A DNA stretch of 41,303 nt from an uncultured Pseudomonadota bacterium (GCA_902763155.1 CACWQS010000009.1:30707-72009), one strand, 5' to 3'. Positions 1 to 8,493 are shown, counted from the stretch's first letter. Made by a program: numbers and translations. Notes: generated from the letters alone by a model not told the origin.

Positions 1-16
1 ATGCCTATAGCATTAC

Positions 17-35
17 ATCGTTTCAATGAAACGAT
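17..35. repeat. Short perfect palindrome, possible operator
   Basis: The arms ATCGTTTCA (17-25) and TGAAACGAT (27-35) are perfect inverted repeats around one base. The site lies about 120 bases before the first gene start. An operator role is only inferred; it could also be a hairpin in a transcript entering from outside the window. No gene can be called in 1-100. Confidence 0.35.
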
Positions 36-103
36 TGGATTCATCGGCTTCGCCTCTGAATGACGCGGAAAAATATTTTTTAATTAAATTTTGTATTAAT
101 CAC

Positions 104-146
104 CGAAAACCGTGCGCTAAACCGTGCGGTTTTCGCATTTTAGGAG
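104..146 (+). promoter_or_regulatory. Hairpin leader plus ribosome binding site, copy 1
   Basis: CGAAAACCG (104-112) pairs with CGGTTTTCG (127-135). The hairpin is followed by CATTTTAGGAG, so the ribosome binding site (AGGAG, 142-146) sits just after the stem and eight bases before ATG 154. A clearly homologous leader with a longer, perfect stem precedes the gene at 36791, and the similarity includes the bases before the stem (TTTTGTATTAATCACCG here, TTTTGTTATTAACCACCG there). It may act as a translational or transcriptional control element; that is inference. Confidence 0.6.
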
Positions 147-153
147 AAAAAAT

Positions 154-315
154 ATGAATAATTTAAGACAAGATATCAAAAATATCTTTAATGGGCAAAC
201 ACCGATAAAACGGCAGAATCCTAAAGCCGGTGAAAGCCAATATTATTTTATCAATCCAAACCAAAATGTTTCATCATTTAATGATTTGCAAACTACTGAT
301 ATTCCTGATGAGTAG
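154..315 (+). CDS. N-terminal part of DUF2778 effector, ended by an in-frame TAG
   Basis: This 53-residue reading frame starts at ATG 154, chosen because AGGAG lies at the right distance. It is polar, rich in Asn and Gln, and has no signal peptide. It stops at TAG 313-315, but the next gene continues in exactly the same frame (CCG, TTG, TTT and onward), and the combined reading would give about 231 residues ending in a DUF2778 domain. The simplest view is one effector gene whose N-terminal region is cut off by a nonsense codon. Alternatives are amber readthrough or re-initiation at TTG 319. TAG is an ordinary stop elsewhere in the window (uvrA, the genes ending at 1325, 7669 and 9221), so general recoding is unlikely. 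Confidence 0.55.
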   Translation: MNNLRQDIKNIFNGQTPIKRQNPKAGESQYYFINPNQNVSSFNDLQTTDIPDE

Positions 316-318
316 CCG

Positions 319-849
319 TTGTTTAATACCGGACACGGGTTGAATCAGCAAAGCAAAACCAATGATCCGAATTGTTATATGACATTTGATGGGAAAAATC
401 TGAATTTATATAACAATGCAGGACTGGTTAATAGTTTAGATTCTCAATCAGGACATAATGATTTTCAAAGCCGAATATATCAAGATGTCCCTAATAAAGG
501 TCCTATTCCGGAAGGGACTTACTATGCCGACCAAGACCAAAGACAAAACATTACAGCATTAGATGCGGTTGCGGGAATAGGTATCGGAATTGCTAATAAA
601 CTAGGCGTCAATATTCATAGAGGGACATGGAATGGTGGTCCTATATCATGGGGAACCAGTCGTGTTTGGCTGCGCCCTGGCGAGAATACCAATACTTACG
701 GGCGTTCCGGTTTTTCTATTCACGGCGGATTAACTAAAGGTTCTGCTGGATGTGTAGATATTCCGTGGCAAACCGGAAAATTGAACGATTATTTAGATGA
801 TTGTCAAGATTCCGTGCCGGTATATGTAAAATATCCTGATAATTGGTAA
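319..849 (+). CDS. DUF2778 (Tlde1-like) L,D-transpeptidase-fold effector domain
   Basis: The protein shows the DUF2778 pattern in order: an MTFDGKNLNLY strand (about residues 21-31), NKGPIPEGTYY (59-69), and a catalytic block NTYGRSGFSIHGG then KGSAGCVDIP (125-149). His135 and Cys145 are ten residues apart with Ser142 between, as in L,D-transpeptidase-like enzymes. In the described Tlde1 family such enzymes are delivered by type VI secretion and damage peptidoglycan by cutting or exchanging stem peptides. There is no signal peptide, which fits secretion by a contact-dependent machine, but no secretion gene is in the window. TTG 319 is only a formal start; the frame is open upstream to the TAG at 313. 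Two membrane proteins that could be immunity proteins follow at 933. Confidence 0.75.
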   Translation: MFNTGHGLNQQSKTNDPNCYMTFDGKNLNLYNNAGLVNSLDSQSGHNDFQSRIYQDVPNKGPIPEGTYYADQDQRQNITALDAVAGIGIGIANKLGVNIHRGTWNGGPISWGTSRVWLRPGENTNTYGRSGFSIHGGLTKGSAGCVDIPWQTGKLNDYLDDCQDSVPVYVKYPDNW

Positions 850-857
850 GAAACTGG

Positions 858-884
858 AAGGCAAGGAAAAATTCCTTGCCTTTT
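858..884 (+). terminator. Rho-independent terminator after the DUF2778 gene
   Basis: AAGGCAAGGAA (858-868) pairs perfectly with TTCCTTGCCTT (872-882) around an AAA loop, followed by a T-rich tail. It separates the effector from the membrane genes at 933, so those need their own promoter: TTGCCT (876-881) with TACTAT about 16 bases on is a candidate inside the terminator. A related GGCAAGA/TCTTGCC terminator closes the second cassette at 37638. Confidence 0.85.
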
Positions 885-932
885 GCTTTTATTGGTGTAC
901 TATTTTAATAATTACAACTTTAGGATAAAAAT

Positions 933-1325
933 ATGTTCCAAGAAAAAATAAAGCAAGTTGCGAAAGATGTAAAAAATTGTGTAACAGAAACGTTAAAATT
1001 ACTTTGGCAATTTAAGTGGTATATTGCTTTGTATATGTTGTATTACATTATATTTCTTGCAGAATACTTTAATCCACCGGCAGCAGATGACCAGATATTA
1101 AATTACGAATATATGCGTGGCGCATGGAATTATATCAATCAAGAGGTATATATTCATAGTATGAAATTATACTCCATTATTGATACTCTTATATTTCTCA
1201 TCGGCACCAGTAATATGCGCAATCATCCGACACTGGCAAAAATTATATTTACATTTCCATGGATAGTTGTACTGTTAGGAACAATTGTTATAATATGTGA
1301 ATGGTTGTTGGATTTGATATGGTAG
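933..1325 (+). CDS. Small membrane protein, putative immunity protein, copy 1
   Basis: 130 residues, of no family I recognise. An amphipathic Lys-rich N-terminus (FQEKIKQVAKDVKN) precedes about three hydrophobic segments (roughly residues 30-46, 80-95 and 104-125), with a conserved SNMRNHPTLAK loop between the second and third. The next gene is a diverged tandem duplicate. Its place directly after a predicted peptidoglycan-attacking effector, and its duplication, suggest an immunity protein for the producer's envelope. That is inference: known Tlde1 immunity proteins differ in form. The gene has a weak ribosome binding site (TTTAGGATAAAAAT) that is repeated before the third remnant copy at 1690. 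Confidence 0.65.
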   Translation: MFQEKIKQVAKDVKNCVTETLKLLWQFKWYIALYMLYYIIFLAEYFNPPAADDQILNYEYMRGAWNYINQEVYIHSMKLYSIIDTLIFLIGTSNMRNHPTLAKIIFTFPWIVVLLGTIVIICEWLLDLIW

Positions 1326-1675
1326 ATTTTCAAGAAAAAATAAAGCAAGTTGCAAAAGATGTAAAAAATCGTGTAACGGAAACATTAAAATTACTTTGGC
1401 AATTTAAGTGGTATGTGTTGCCATATTTATTATTTTACCTTATTTTGCTATCATTCTATATATCTCCATCACCCAAACAATATAATTTATGGACGAATGA
1501 AGAGTGGTTTGTATATAGTCAAGATATCTATTTAGCATTGACAAAATTAACGTTAATCGTATTTGCATTGTTGTTTTTTGTTGGGATAAGCAATATGCGC
1601 AATCATCCGATATTGGCAAAGTTAGTATTTCTGTCTTCATTATACTTCATTTCCGTCTTTCTAGAAATATTATAA
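1319..1675 (+). CDS. Small membrane protein, putative immunity protein, copy 2
   Basis: 118 residues from ATG 1319, which overlaps the stop of copy 1 (ATGGTAG), so translation is probably coupled; an earlier in-frame ATG at 1301 would add six residues. The N-terminus (DFQEKIKQVAKDVKNRVTET) and the LLWQFKWY and SNMRNHPILAKLVF stretches match copy 1 closely, while the region between has diverged. There are two or three predicted membrane segments. A tandem family with conserved ends and a variable centre is what is often seen in immunity arrays, but the role is not proven. Confidence 0.65.
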   Translation: MVDFQEKIKQVAKDVKNRVTETLKLLWQFKWYVLPYLLFYLILLSFYISPSPKQYNLWTNEEWFVYSQDIYLALTKLTLIVFALLFFVGISNMRNHPILAKLVFLSSLYFISVFLEIL

Positions 1676-1689
1676 TTTAGGATAAAAAT

Positions 1690-1722
1690 ATGTTCCAAGA
1701 AAAAATAAAGCAAAATCGGTAA
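1690..1722 (+). pseudogene. Remnant third copy of the membrane protein gene
   Basis: The leader and first eight codons of copy 1 (TTTAGGATAAAAATATG, then MFQEKIKQ) reappear here at 1677-1713 almost base for base, then the frame ends after two foreign codons (NR, stop). The similarity stops sharply, which points to a deletion of a third tandem copy rather than gradual decay. Confidence 0.75.
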
Positions 1723-1775
1723 AATTTTCTTTTAAGCGGCAAAAAAATTCTGATTGTGATTAAGGATAAATAAGG

Positions 1776-4595
1776 CTACGCTAATTTACCTTTCAAATAT
1801 TTGCCGGTCCAACTGCGCTTATTTTTGACCACATCTTCCGGTGTGCCGGTAGCGATAATTTCGCCGCCGCCGTCGCCGCCTTCCGGCCCGACATCGATGA
1901 TATAATCCGCCATTTTTATCACATCGAGATTGTGCTCGATAATCACGACGGTATTCCCCTCCTCTACCAAAATTTCCAATACATTCATCAGATTTTTAAT
2001 ATCTTCAAAATGCAAACCGGTGGTCGGTTCATCTAAAATATAGAGTGTGCGACCGGTAGCTTTTTTGCTCAGTTCTTTGGTCAGTTTAATACGTTGCGCC
2101 TCTCCCCCTGAAAGCGTCGGCGCAGGTTGCCCCAACTTAACATAGCCCAAACCAACCTTGCGCAACACATCTAAACGCCGTTTTATTGCCGGAATATTTT
2201 CAAAAAAGACATAAGCATCATCAATGGTCATATCCAACACATCTGCAATCGATTTATCTTTATACTTAACCTCTAAGGTTTGCCGATTGTAACGTGTGCC
2301 GTGGCAGGCATCACATGGCACATAAACATCGGGCAGAAAATTCATCTCAATTTTCATCACCCCATCACCTTTACAGGCTTCACAACGTCCGCCGGCAACA
2401 TTAAATGAGAAATATCCCGAAGTGTAGCCGCGCGCTTTGGCTTCCGGCAGATTGGCAAACCAGTCGCGAATATTGGTGAAAACGCCGGTATAGGTTGCCG
2501 GATTAGAACGCGGTGTGCGCCCGATCGGCGATTGATCGATATCAATGACCTTATCAATATTTTCTAGACCTTTCAGCTTATCATATGCCTCCGGTGGCAC
2601 TCTGCTGCCGTTCAATTCTTTATCCACCGCTTTAAACAGCGTTTCCAAAATCAGCGACGATTTGCCGCTGCCGGAAATACCGGTAACGCAAGTCAATGTG
2701 CCGAGCGGAATTTTAACATTGACATTTTTTAAATTATTGGTACGCGCACCGATAAGTTCCAAAAATTTACCGTTACCTTTGCGGCGCTTGGCCGGAATTT
2801 CGATACATTTCTCGCCGTTCAAATATTTCGCCGTTAAACTATGCGGATTTTTCAGCACTTGTTCAACCGTTCCCGCCGCAGTAATTTCGCCACCTTTACT
2901 GCCGGCAAGCGGGCCCATATCTATCAAATAATCTGCCGCACGCATGGCATCTTCATCGTGTTCAACCACAATCACCGTATTGCCGATATCACGCAAACGT
3001 GTCAGACTATCGAGCAATTTATCATTGTCACGTTGATGCAAACCGATGGACGGCTCGTCCAGAACATACATCACGCCGGTCAAGCCGGTACCAATTTGCG
3101 AGGCCAGACGAATCCGTTGCGCTTCACCGCCGGAAAGCGTGCCGGACTGGCGCATCAGCGATAAATAGTCCAAGCCGACATTGTTCAGAAATTGCAAGCG
3201 CTCAATAATTTCTTTTATAATCTTATGAGCAATTTCGCGTTTTTGCGGCGAAAGTTGTTCTTCAACACCGCTAAACCACTCCAGCGCTTGTTTAATTGAA
3301 ACATTGGCCGCATCAATAATATCTTTGCCGCAAATTTTAACCGCCAAAGCCTCTTGTTTTAAGCGTTTGCCGTGGCAAACTTCGCATGGTGCCGCCGATT
3401 GGTATTGCGAAAGTTCATCACGTACCACCGCCGAATCGGTTTCTAAAAAGCGTCGTTCCATGTTAGGTATTACACCTTCAAACGGTTTATCCGATACCCA
3501 TTTAGAAAACACCATTGGCACACAGCGATTGCCTGAACCGTATAAAATAGTTTCTTGCGCATAAGCCGGTAAATCTTTCCAAGGCGTTTTGCCCGAAATA
3601 CCCAAAAACTCGCACAAACTTCCCAGCACTTGCCGATAAAAAATCGAATGACTGCTGACCGACCAAGGTGCAATCGCCCCGCCGGATAAGCTCAAATTTT
3701 CGTTCGGCACCACCAATTCCGGATCCATATATAAACTGGCGCCCAAACCGCCGCAATGCGGGCATGCGCCCTGCGGATTATTAAACGAAAACAAACGCGG
3801 TTCGATTTCTTCGATGGTAAATCCCGACACCGGACAGGCAAATTTGGAAGAAAACGTGGTGCGCGACTTATCGGCCATATTTTCAACATATAGCAGACCA
3901 TCGCTCAATTTCAGCGCCGTTTCCACAGATTGCGCCAGACGCGTTTCAATTCCCTCTTTAATTACCAAACGGTCAATTACCACTTCGATATTATGCTTTT
4001 GCGTTTTGCTTAAATTAGGCACTTCATCCAAGCTATACATTTCGCCGTCAACTTCCACCCGCTGAAAGCCTTTTTTCATCAGTTCGGCAAATTCTTTTTT
4101 AAATTCGCCTTTTTTACCGCGAGCAATCGGCGAAAGCAAAACCAGCTTACTTCCGGCCGGAAATTTCAAAATTTTATCAACCATTTGTGCCGAAGACTGC
4201 GCCTCAATCGGCAATCCCGTAACCGGCGAATAAGGCGTGCCGGCGCGCGCCCACAAAAGACGCATATAGTCGTATATCTCCGTTACCGTTCCCACAGTAG
4301 AACGCGGATTATGCGAAATCGTCTTTTGCTCAATGGATATAGCCGGAGAAAGACCTTCTATCGAATCTACATCAGGTTTGCTCATTAAATCGAGAAACTG
4401 GCGGGCATATACCGACAGGCTTTCCACATAACGACGCTGTCCTTCGGCATAAATGGTATCAAATGCCAAAGATGACTTACCGCTCCCCGATAGGCCTGTT
4501 ATCACCGTCATTTTATTTTTGGGAATATTGACATTGATATTTTTTAAGTTATGCTGTCTTGCGCCTTTAATCTCAATATATTTGCTTTCCGCCAT
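1776..4595 (-). CDS. uvrA: Excinuclease ABC subunit A
   Basis: 939 residues, full length for UvrA (E. coli 940). UvrA is the damage-recognition ATPase of nucleotide excision repair; its dimer loads UvrB onto lesions. Visible features: first Walker [10 protein letters not shown] (34-42), zinc-binding CPHCGG and [12 protein letters not shown] signature [16 protein letters not shown], Walker [11 protein letters not shown]; second Walker [10 protein letters not shown], zinc module CEACKGDG with CDACHG, signature [11 protein letters not shown] and Walker [11 protein letters not shown]. The start at 4595 has GGAG ten bases upstream and a good promoter (4620-4648). I saw no convincing alphaproteobacterial LexA box (GTTC-N7-GTTC). 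No strong terminator is visible after the stop. Confidence 0.98.
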   Translation of the reverse strand: MAESKYIEIKGARQHNLKNINVNIPKNKMTVITGLSGSGKSSLAFDTIYAEGQRRYVESLSVYARQFLDLMSKPDVDSIEGLSPAISIEQKTISHNPRSTVGTVTEIYDYMRLLWARAGTPYSPVTGLPIEAQSSAQMVDKILKFPAGSKLVLLSPIARGKKGEFKKEFAELMKKGFQRVEVDGEMYSLDEVPNLSKTQKHNIEVVIDRLVIKEGIETRLAQSVETALKLSDGLLYVENMADKSRTTFSSKFACPVSGFTIEEIEPRLFSFNNPQGACPHCGGLGASLYMDPELVVPNENLSLSGGAIAPWSVSSHSIFYRQVLGSLCEFLGISGKTPWKDLPAYAQETILYGSGNRCVPMVFSKWVSDKPFEGVIPNMERRFLETDSAVVRDELSQYQSAAPCEVCHGKRLKQEALAVKICGKDIIDAANVSIKQALEWFSGVEEQLSPQKREIAHKIIKEIIERLQFLNNVGLDYLSLMRQSGTLSGGEAQRIRLASQIGTGLTGVMYVLDEPSIGLHQRDNDKLLDSLTRLRDIGNTVIVVEHDEDAMRAADYLIDMGPLAGSKGGEITAAGTVEQVLKNPHSLTAKYLNGEKCIEIPAKRRKGNGKFLELIGARTNNLKNVNVKIPLGTLTCVTGISGSGKSSLILETLFKAVDKELNGSRVPPEAYDKLKGLENIDKVIDIDQSPIGRTPRSNPATYTGVFTNIRDWFANLPEAKARGYTSGYFSFNVAGGRCEACKGDGVMKIEMNFLPDVYVPCDACHGTRYNRQTLEVKYKDKSIADVLDMTIDDAYVFFENIPAIKRRLDVLRKVGLGYVKLGQPAPTLSGGEAQRIKLTKELSKKATGRTLYILDEPTTGLHFEDIKNLMNVLEILVEEGNTVVIIEHNLDVIKMADYIIDVGPEGGDGGGEIIATGTPEDVVKNKRSWTGKYLKGKLA

Positions 4596-4619
4596 TGTTT
4601 TCTCCGTAACTTGATATTC

Positions 4620-4662
4620 TATATATACAAATTTCCCCCTATTGGCAACAATTTATTGCAAA
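4620..4662 (-). promoter_or_regulatory. uvrA promoter, first copy of a duplicated 21-base element
   Basis: On the minus strand TTGCCA (4643-4648), a 17-base spacer and TATATA (4620-4625) form a sigma-70 type promoter about 20 bases before uvrA. The 21 bases TTGGCAACA...TTGCAAA (4642-4662) recur exactly at 6496-6516 in the same orientation, and the similarity continues less perfectly toward each start codon. The core is also an imperfect palindrome (GCAACAATTTATTGC), offering TTGCAA as a -35 on the other strand. Confidence 0.7.
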
Positions 4663-4764
4663 TTTATATAGTAATGTAACAGAATGCAAAAAAATATTTT
4701 AATTGATTTGTTAATCAAACTTATATAGACTTAATTTATGTTTGTTAATAACGAAGGTACATTA

Positions 4765-5727
4765 ATGTCTCACCAAAAAATAGATATGGTTTATACTTGG
4801 GTAAATCATCGTGATAAAAATTGGCAAGATAAATTTTATAAATATAAATCATTGTCTAGTGCTAATGAAGCAATTCGGAATTGTCGATTTTACGATAATG
4901 ATGAACTTAAATTTAGTTTACGCTCTTTAGAAAAATTTGCTCCATGGATAAACCATATTTATATCATTACGGATAACCAAAATCCCAAATGGTTAAATGT
5001 TGATCATCCGAAAATTACACTCGTAAATCATTGTGATATACTTCCATCTGAGGCGTTACCGACATTTAATTCAAATGCCATTGAAATGTGCTTGTGTAAT
5101 ATCAGTGGTTTATCTGAGTATTTTTTATACGGAAATGATGATACGTTTTTCGGGAATTATGTCAGTTCCAGTTTTTTTTACACACCTTCCGGATATCCTA
5201 TTTGCCGATTTTTTAGGAGAATTTCCCCAAAGCCCACTTCTTTATGGGAACAAGCATTGAATAATTCGGCAAATTGTCTGACTAAGCATAATTATAATTT
5301 TCCAAAATTGCAACCACACCACAATATCGACGCATATCGAAAATCTATAATATCGGAATGTAAAAATATATTTATGCAGGAAGCTAAAAACACCGAAAAC
5401 AATAAGTTTCGGACAGAAGATGATATAGAAAGAAATATTTTTTCACTATATGCCGTTGCAACTAAAAAAGGGATAAAAAAAGAAGTCTATCGATATGATC
5501 GACATAAAATTTTCGTTAAGAGATTTATAAAATATTTACTAAAAGGCAGCGCTAATGAATCTTGTTATTGGGGAAGTGATAATCCAAATATAGAAAAAGA
5601 ATTTAATAATTATTTACCTAAGTTATTTTGTATCAACGACAATGAAAATACCACAAGTGAAGATAGAAAGAGAATAAAAAATTTTTTGGAAAAAATTTTT
5701 CCCGATAAATCTTGTTACGAAAAATAA
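4765..5727 (+). CDS. Stealth-family sugar-phosphate transferase
   Basis: 320 residues from ATG 4765, preferred over ATG 4738 because GAAGG lies eight bases before it. The Stealth conserved regions are plain: IDMVYTWV near the N-terminus (CR1), then DNDELKFSLRSLEKFAPW, HIYIITDNQNPKWL, LPTFNSNAIE and GLSEYFLYGNDDTFFG (CR2), with weaker CR3/CR4 signal. Stealth proteins transfer hexose-1-phosphate onto glycans to build phosphodiester-linked capsule or surface polymers and are cytoplasmic. It converges with a PIG-L deacetylase, leaving three bases between stops; together they look like a small glycan-modification module. Base composition is more AT-rich than uvrA, which fits acquisition. Confidence 0.85.
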   Translation: MSHQKIDMVYTWVNHRDKNWQDKFYKYKSLSSANEAIRNCRFYDNDELKFSLRSLEKFAPWINHIYIITDNQNPKWLNVDHPKITLVNHCDILPSEALPTFNSNAIEMCLCNISGLSEYFLYGNDDTFFGNYVSSSFFYTPSGYPICRFFRRISPKPTSLWEQALNNSANCLTKHNYNFPKLQPHHNIDAYRKSIISECKNIFMQEAKNTENNKFRTEDDIERNIFSLYAVATKKGIKKEVYRYDRHKIFVKRFIKYLLKGSANESCYWGSDNPNIEKEFNNYLPKLFCINDNENTTSEDRKRIKNFLEKIFPDKSCYEK

Positions 5728-5730
5728 AAA

Positions 5731-6450
5731 TCAGGATTTTTTATGAAAATTATGTATTATTCTTAGTCCGAACACTTTAATTAAAAGGTGTTGTTCATTT
5801 TTTTCAAATTTGAATAGCGATAAAAAACTTTGTAAAAGAGGATATGTTATACAAAATGCCTCAATATAATCTTTATTGCATTCCAATCCCCTATAATTAT
5901 TCAATGATATAATTTTGTTAGCATAATCTCTGTTATTTATTTGGCTTTTATAATGAGAAATCAGTTTGAATTTCTTATCGACCAAATCTGATATATCAAC
6001 ATAAAAATTTGGTTTTCTGACAGGTGTCCAAACTTCATAACAAACAATTTTTGTTTTGAGAGAATATCTTAAAATTTTTTTGACTTCCTCATAAAGGCAA
6101 TTATGATCCGGGTGATTTTCATCTTTATTAGGCACAAAAACATAATCGTATTTATGTATTTTGAGAGATCTTAATTTATCCAAGTTAAATCTGACAGTCC
6201 TGTCTTCTATCATCAGATTTTTATAATTTTTGATTTGTGCATAATCCATTGCTGCTTTCAGTTCATCTAACCTAATCTTCTTTATTTCTTCAATATCTTT
6301 ATAACCACATTGTGAACCATCAGTTAAAACTACAACATCAAAGTGCTTAAAATATTTGAGCAAAGCCCCTCCGCATCCTAAACTTTCATCATCGGCATGA
6401 GGTGCAATAACCAAACATCTGTCGGTATCTTTTAAGCAAAACGAATCCAT
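5731..6450 (-). CDS. PIG-L family deacetylase
   Basis: 239 residues. The metal-binding motif APHADDESLGCGG (16-28) and a second motif ENHPDHN (111-117) are the two zinc-site blocks of PIG-L/LmbE enzymes, which remove N-acetyl groups from N-acetylglucosamine-containing sugars. There is no signal peptide. The start at 6450 has GGGAGA upstream and a promoter that copies the uvrA promoter (6474-6502). It faces the Stealth gene and is also AT-rich, so the two were probably acquired together. The substrate cannot be told from sequence; a nucleotide- or lipid-linked GlcNAc used for a surface glycan is the obvious guess. Confidence 0.85.
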   Translation of the reverse strand: MDSFCLKDTDRCLVIAPHADDESLGCGGALLKYFKHFDVVVLTDGSQCGYKDIEEIKKIRLDELKAAMDYAQIKNYKNLMIEDRTVRFNLDKLRSLKIHKYDYVFVPNKDENHPDHNCLYEEVKKILRYSLKTKIVCYEVWTPVRKPNFYVDISDLVDKKFKLISHYKSQINNRDYANKIISLNNYRGLECNKDYIEAFCITYPLLQSFLSLFKFEKNEQHLLIKVFGLRIIHNFHKKS

Positions 6451-6473
6451 TCATTTTCTCCCTAATTGCTATT

Positions 6474-6544
6474 TGTATATATAATTTTCCCATTCTTGGC
6501 AACAATTTATTGCAAAAGGCGTTTTTTTTGCTAAAATGTGGTTC
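6474..6544. promoter_or_regulatory. Divergent promoter region, second copy of the 21-base element
   Basis: Minus strand: TTGCCA (6497-6502), 17-base spacer, TATACA (6474-6479) serve the PIG-L gene. Plus strand: TTGCAA (6510-6515), 16-base spacer, TAAAAT (6532-6537) serve the binding-protein gene, and would start RNA about one base before ATG 6545. The 21-base block 6496-6516 is identical to 4642-4662. Confidence 0.6.
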
Positions 6545-7669
6545 ATGATAAAGAAATTGGCATATATATCGGGATTGATTATCTGGCTGTGGAACTTGCC
6601 GGCCATAAGTGCCGTTACTATCGCGGTTATTTCGCCAAAAGCCGGAGTTTATGCTAGACAAGGAACGGAAATTTTTGAAGGTGTGCGCCATGCGATTGAT
6701 GAGATTAACGCTAACGGCGGCATCTTAAAGCAAAAAATTAAGTTATTGCCGATTGATGACCAATGCAATAACAATATTGCCCTTTCCACCGCGCACATGC
6801 TTGCGCTTAACAAGCATCAGACAATATCATTGATTGTCGGCCCTTTTTGCTCCAATGATTTTGAAGAAACAACCTCTATTTACGCTTCTTCCGGTATCTT
6901 GCAGATTATCCCCACCGCAATCAGCCCTTCATTAAAAAAAGTAAAACAAAAGGGATTGATAAAAATGCTCGGCTATTCTTCCGGGCAGGCCGCTGATTTT
7001 TTTGAATATTACAACAAGCATTTTGCCGGCGAAACCGTGGCTCTCTTGGAAAACAGAGAAGATGCCGAAAGTGTGGCTGTTGCCGAAGCCGTGCGTGACG
7101 AATTTCAAAAGCATGGTAAATCGGTAATGCTCAAAAGTTATACCTATCAGGAAAATGAAATAGATACCAAAATTAAATATGATACTTTGGCGGCTAAAAT
7201 CGTGGCTGAAAAAAATAAAATCGCTTATGTTACCGGAACCTCCAAAAATATCCGCAAAATGGTGCGCTACCTTAAAAGTGAATGGTCTGATTTTATTATT
7301 TTTACCGGACAAAATGCCGCAACCGATGAATATTTTGAATATTTAGGAAACGATGCCGAAGGCACATATTTTCTCAGCTTAAATGGGCAAGTAAATGATC
7401 CGGATTTAGCAGAAGAAATGGTAAAACTGCGCTTGAGCGGATTTACACCGGAAGGACTATCTCTTTATGGCTATTCTGCAGTCAAAATTTGGGAAGCTTT
7501 AGTGAGACAAGTCGGTACTTTTAATTACGCCAAAATCAGTAAAAAAATCAACGGCAACAAAATTAAAACTTCGCTCGGAAGTTATTATTTCGTATCAGGT
7601 GAACCGAAAAATAACGAAAAATACACTATACAACATTATCACAACGGCACTTTTGAAAAAGTATATTAG
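6545..7669 (+). CDS. Periplasmic ligand-binding protein, branched-chain amino-acid type
   Basis: 374 residues from ATG 6545; the ATG at 6536 overlaps a likely -10 box. A signal peptide (MIKKLAYISGLIIWLW, cleavage near AISA-VT) leads into a type I periplasmic binding fold of the Leu/Ile/Val family: VISPKAGVYARQGTEIFEGV, AIDEINANGGILKQKI, LIVGPFCSND and a C-terminal LYGYSAVKIWEAL. Such proteins carry amino acids or amides to ABC permeases or act as sensors. No permease or ATPase genes are adjacent, so the partner is elsewhere or the protein only senses. Its stop overlaps that of the convergent radical SAM gene by four bases. No Shine-Dalgarno sequence is visible. Confidence 0.8.
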   Translation: MIKKLAYISGLIIWLWNLPAISAVTIAVISPKAGVYARQGTEIFEGVRHAIDEINANGGILKQKIKLLPIDDQCNNNIALSTAHMLALNKHQTISLIVGPFCSNDFEETTSIYASSGILQIIPTAISPSLKKVKQKGLIKMLGYSSGQAADFFEYYNKHFAGETVALLENREDAESVAVAEAVRDEFQKHGKSVMLKSYTYQENEIDTKIKYDTLAAKIVAEKNKIAYVTGTSKNIRKMVRYLKSEWSDFIIFTGQNAATDEYFEYLGNDAEGTYFLSLNGQVNDPDLAEEMVKLRLSGFTPEGLSLYGYSAVKIWEALVRQVGTFNYAKISKKINGNKIKTSLGSYYFVSGEPKNNEKYTIQHYHNGTFEKVY

Positions 7670-8493
7670 CAATTCCCGATATATACGTATTTCAAATATT
7701 TTTGCGCGGCTTGCTGTAAGGAGCGCAAAGTTTCTATCGGTGTAGTGTCAATCTGGCTTTTATAGCGCGGAAAATAGCGGCTCAAATGGAGCGGTATTTC
7801 CGGCGAAAGCGAGGCTAGCCATGCCACTTCTTTTTCCATAGCTTCAACATTGTCATTTTTGGTCGGCACAATCAATGTTGTTACTTCCACATGGCATTTA
7901 TCATACGCCGTCGCAATGGTCTGTTTAACGCACTCCAAATTACCACCTACATAATCATAATATTCCTGTGAAAAGCCTTTTAAGTCGATATTCATGGCAT
8001 CAATCAGCGGTAACAAATCCAAGAGCGGCGGCAGGTTAATCTGCCCGTTAGTTACAAGCACCGTTTTCAGCCCTACCGAATGCAAAATCTCGCAACAATC
8101 GCGCACAAATTCGTAACTGATAAACGGCTCGTTATAAGTAAAAGCCACTCCGATATTGCCGGCAGGTTCTTGCGCTAATTTAAGTGCCAAATTAGCCAGC
8201 TCTTGCGGCGAAATATTTTGCACGTTGCTATCATTCAATCCGGCCATGGAAATTTGGTAATTTTGGCAGAACGGACAACGCAAATTGCAACCGAAACTGC
8301 CAACCGACAGAATTTTGGAGCCGGAGTAAAAATGATAAAGCGGCTTTTTTTCTATCGGGTCGAGAGCAATAGAGGTGATTTTACCATAGTTAATCGGCAC
8401 AATCTCCCCGTTTACGCAGGCACGCGCTTTGCAAAAACCGGTCTGACCTTCATTTAAGCGACAATGGCGCGGACAAATAGAACATATCGGCAT
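7666..8493 (-). CDS. Radical SAM enzyme, AmmeMemoRadiSam / PFL-activase-like
   Basis: 275 residues from ATG 8493, chosen for GAGGAG nine bases upstream. A Cys-rich start (CSICPRHCRLNEGQTGFCKAR) precedes the radical SAM cluster motif GCNLRCPFCQNYQIS with Cys69, Cys73 and Cys76 (CxxxCxxC), which binds the [4Fe-4S] cluster that cleaves S-adenosylmethionine. VAFTYNEPFISYEF and the final HLSRYFPRYK block match the AmmeMemoRadiSam (AmrS) group related to pyruvate-formate-lyase activases. Its usual partners (Memo-like and AMMECR1 proteins) are not next to it here. The biochemical role of the group is, as far as I recall, not settled. It is divergent from the membrane-protein gene at 8640. Confidence 0.8.
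   Translation of the reverse strand: MPICSICPRHCRLNEGQTGFCKARACVNGEIVPINYGKITSIALDPIEKKPLYHFYSGSKILSVGSFGCNLRCPFCQNYQISMAGLNDSNVQNISPQELANLALKLAQEPAGNIGVAFTYNEPFISYEFVRDCCEILHSVGLKTVLVTNGQINLPPLLDLLPLIDAMNIDLKGFSQEYYDYVGGNLECVKQTIATAYDKCHVEVTTLIVPTKNDNVEAMEKEVAWLASLSPEIPLHLSRYFPRYKSQIDTTPIETLRSLQQAAQKYLKYVYIGNC

Noticed and set aside
104..135. Hairpin leader as an integron attC site
   Set aside because: The hairpin lies upstream of the genes, not downstream, and I see no paired GTTRRRY and RYYYAAC ends; no integrase is present.
313..315. TAG as a recoded sense codon throughout the genome
   Set aside because: TAG ends uvrA and the genes finishing at 1325, 7669 and 9221, so it is a normal stop codon here.
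4596..4764. LexA (SOS) box before uvrA
   Set aside because: I looked for GTTC-N7-GTTC and GAAC-N7-GAAC patterns and found no convincing match.
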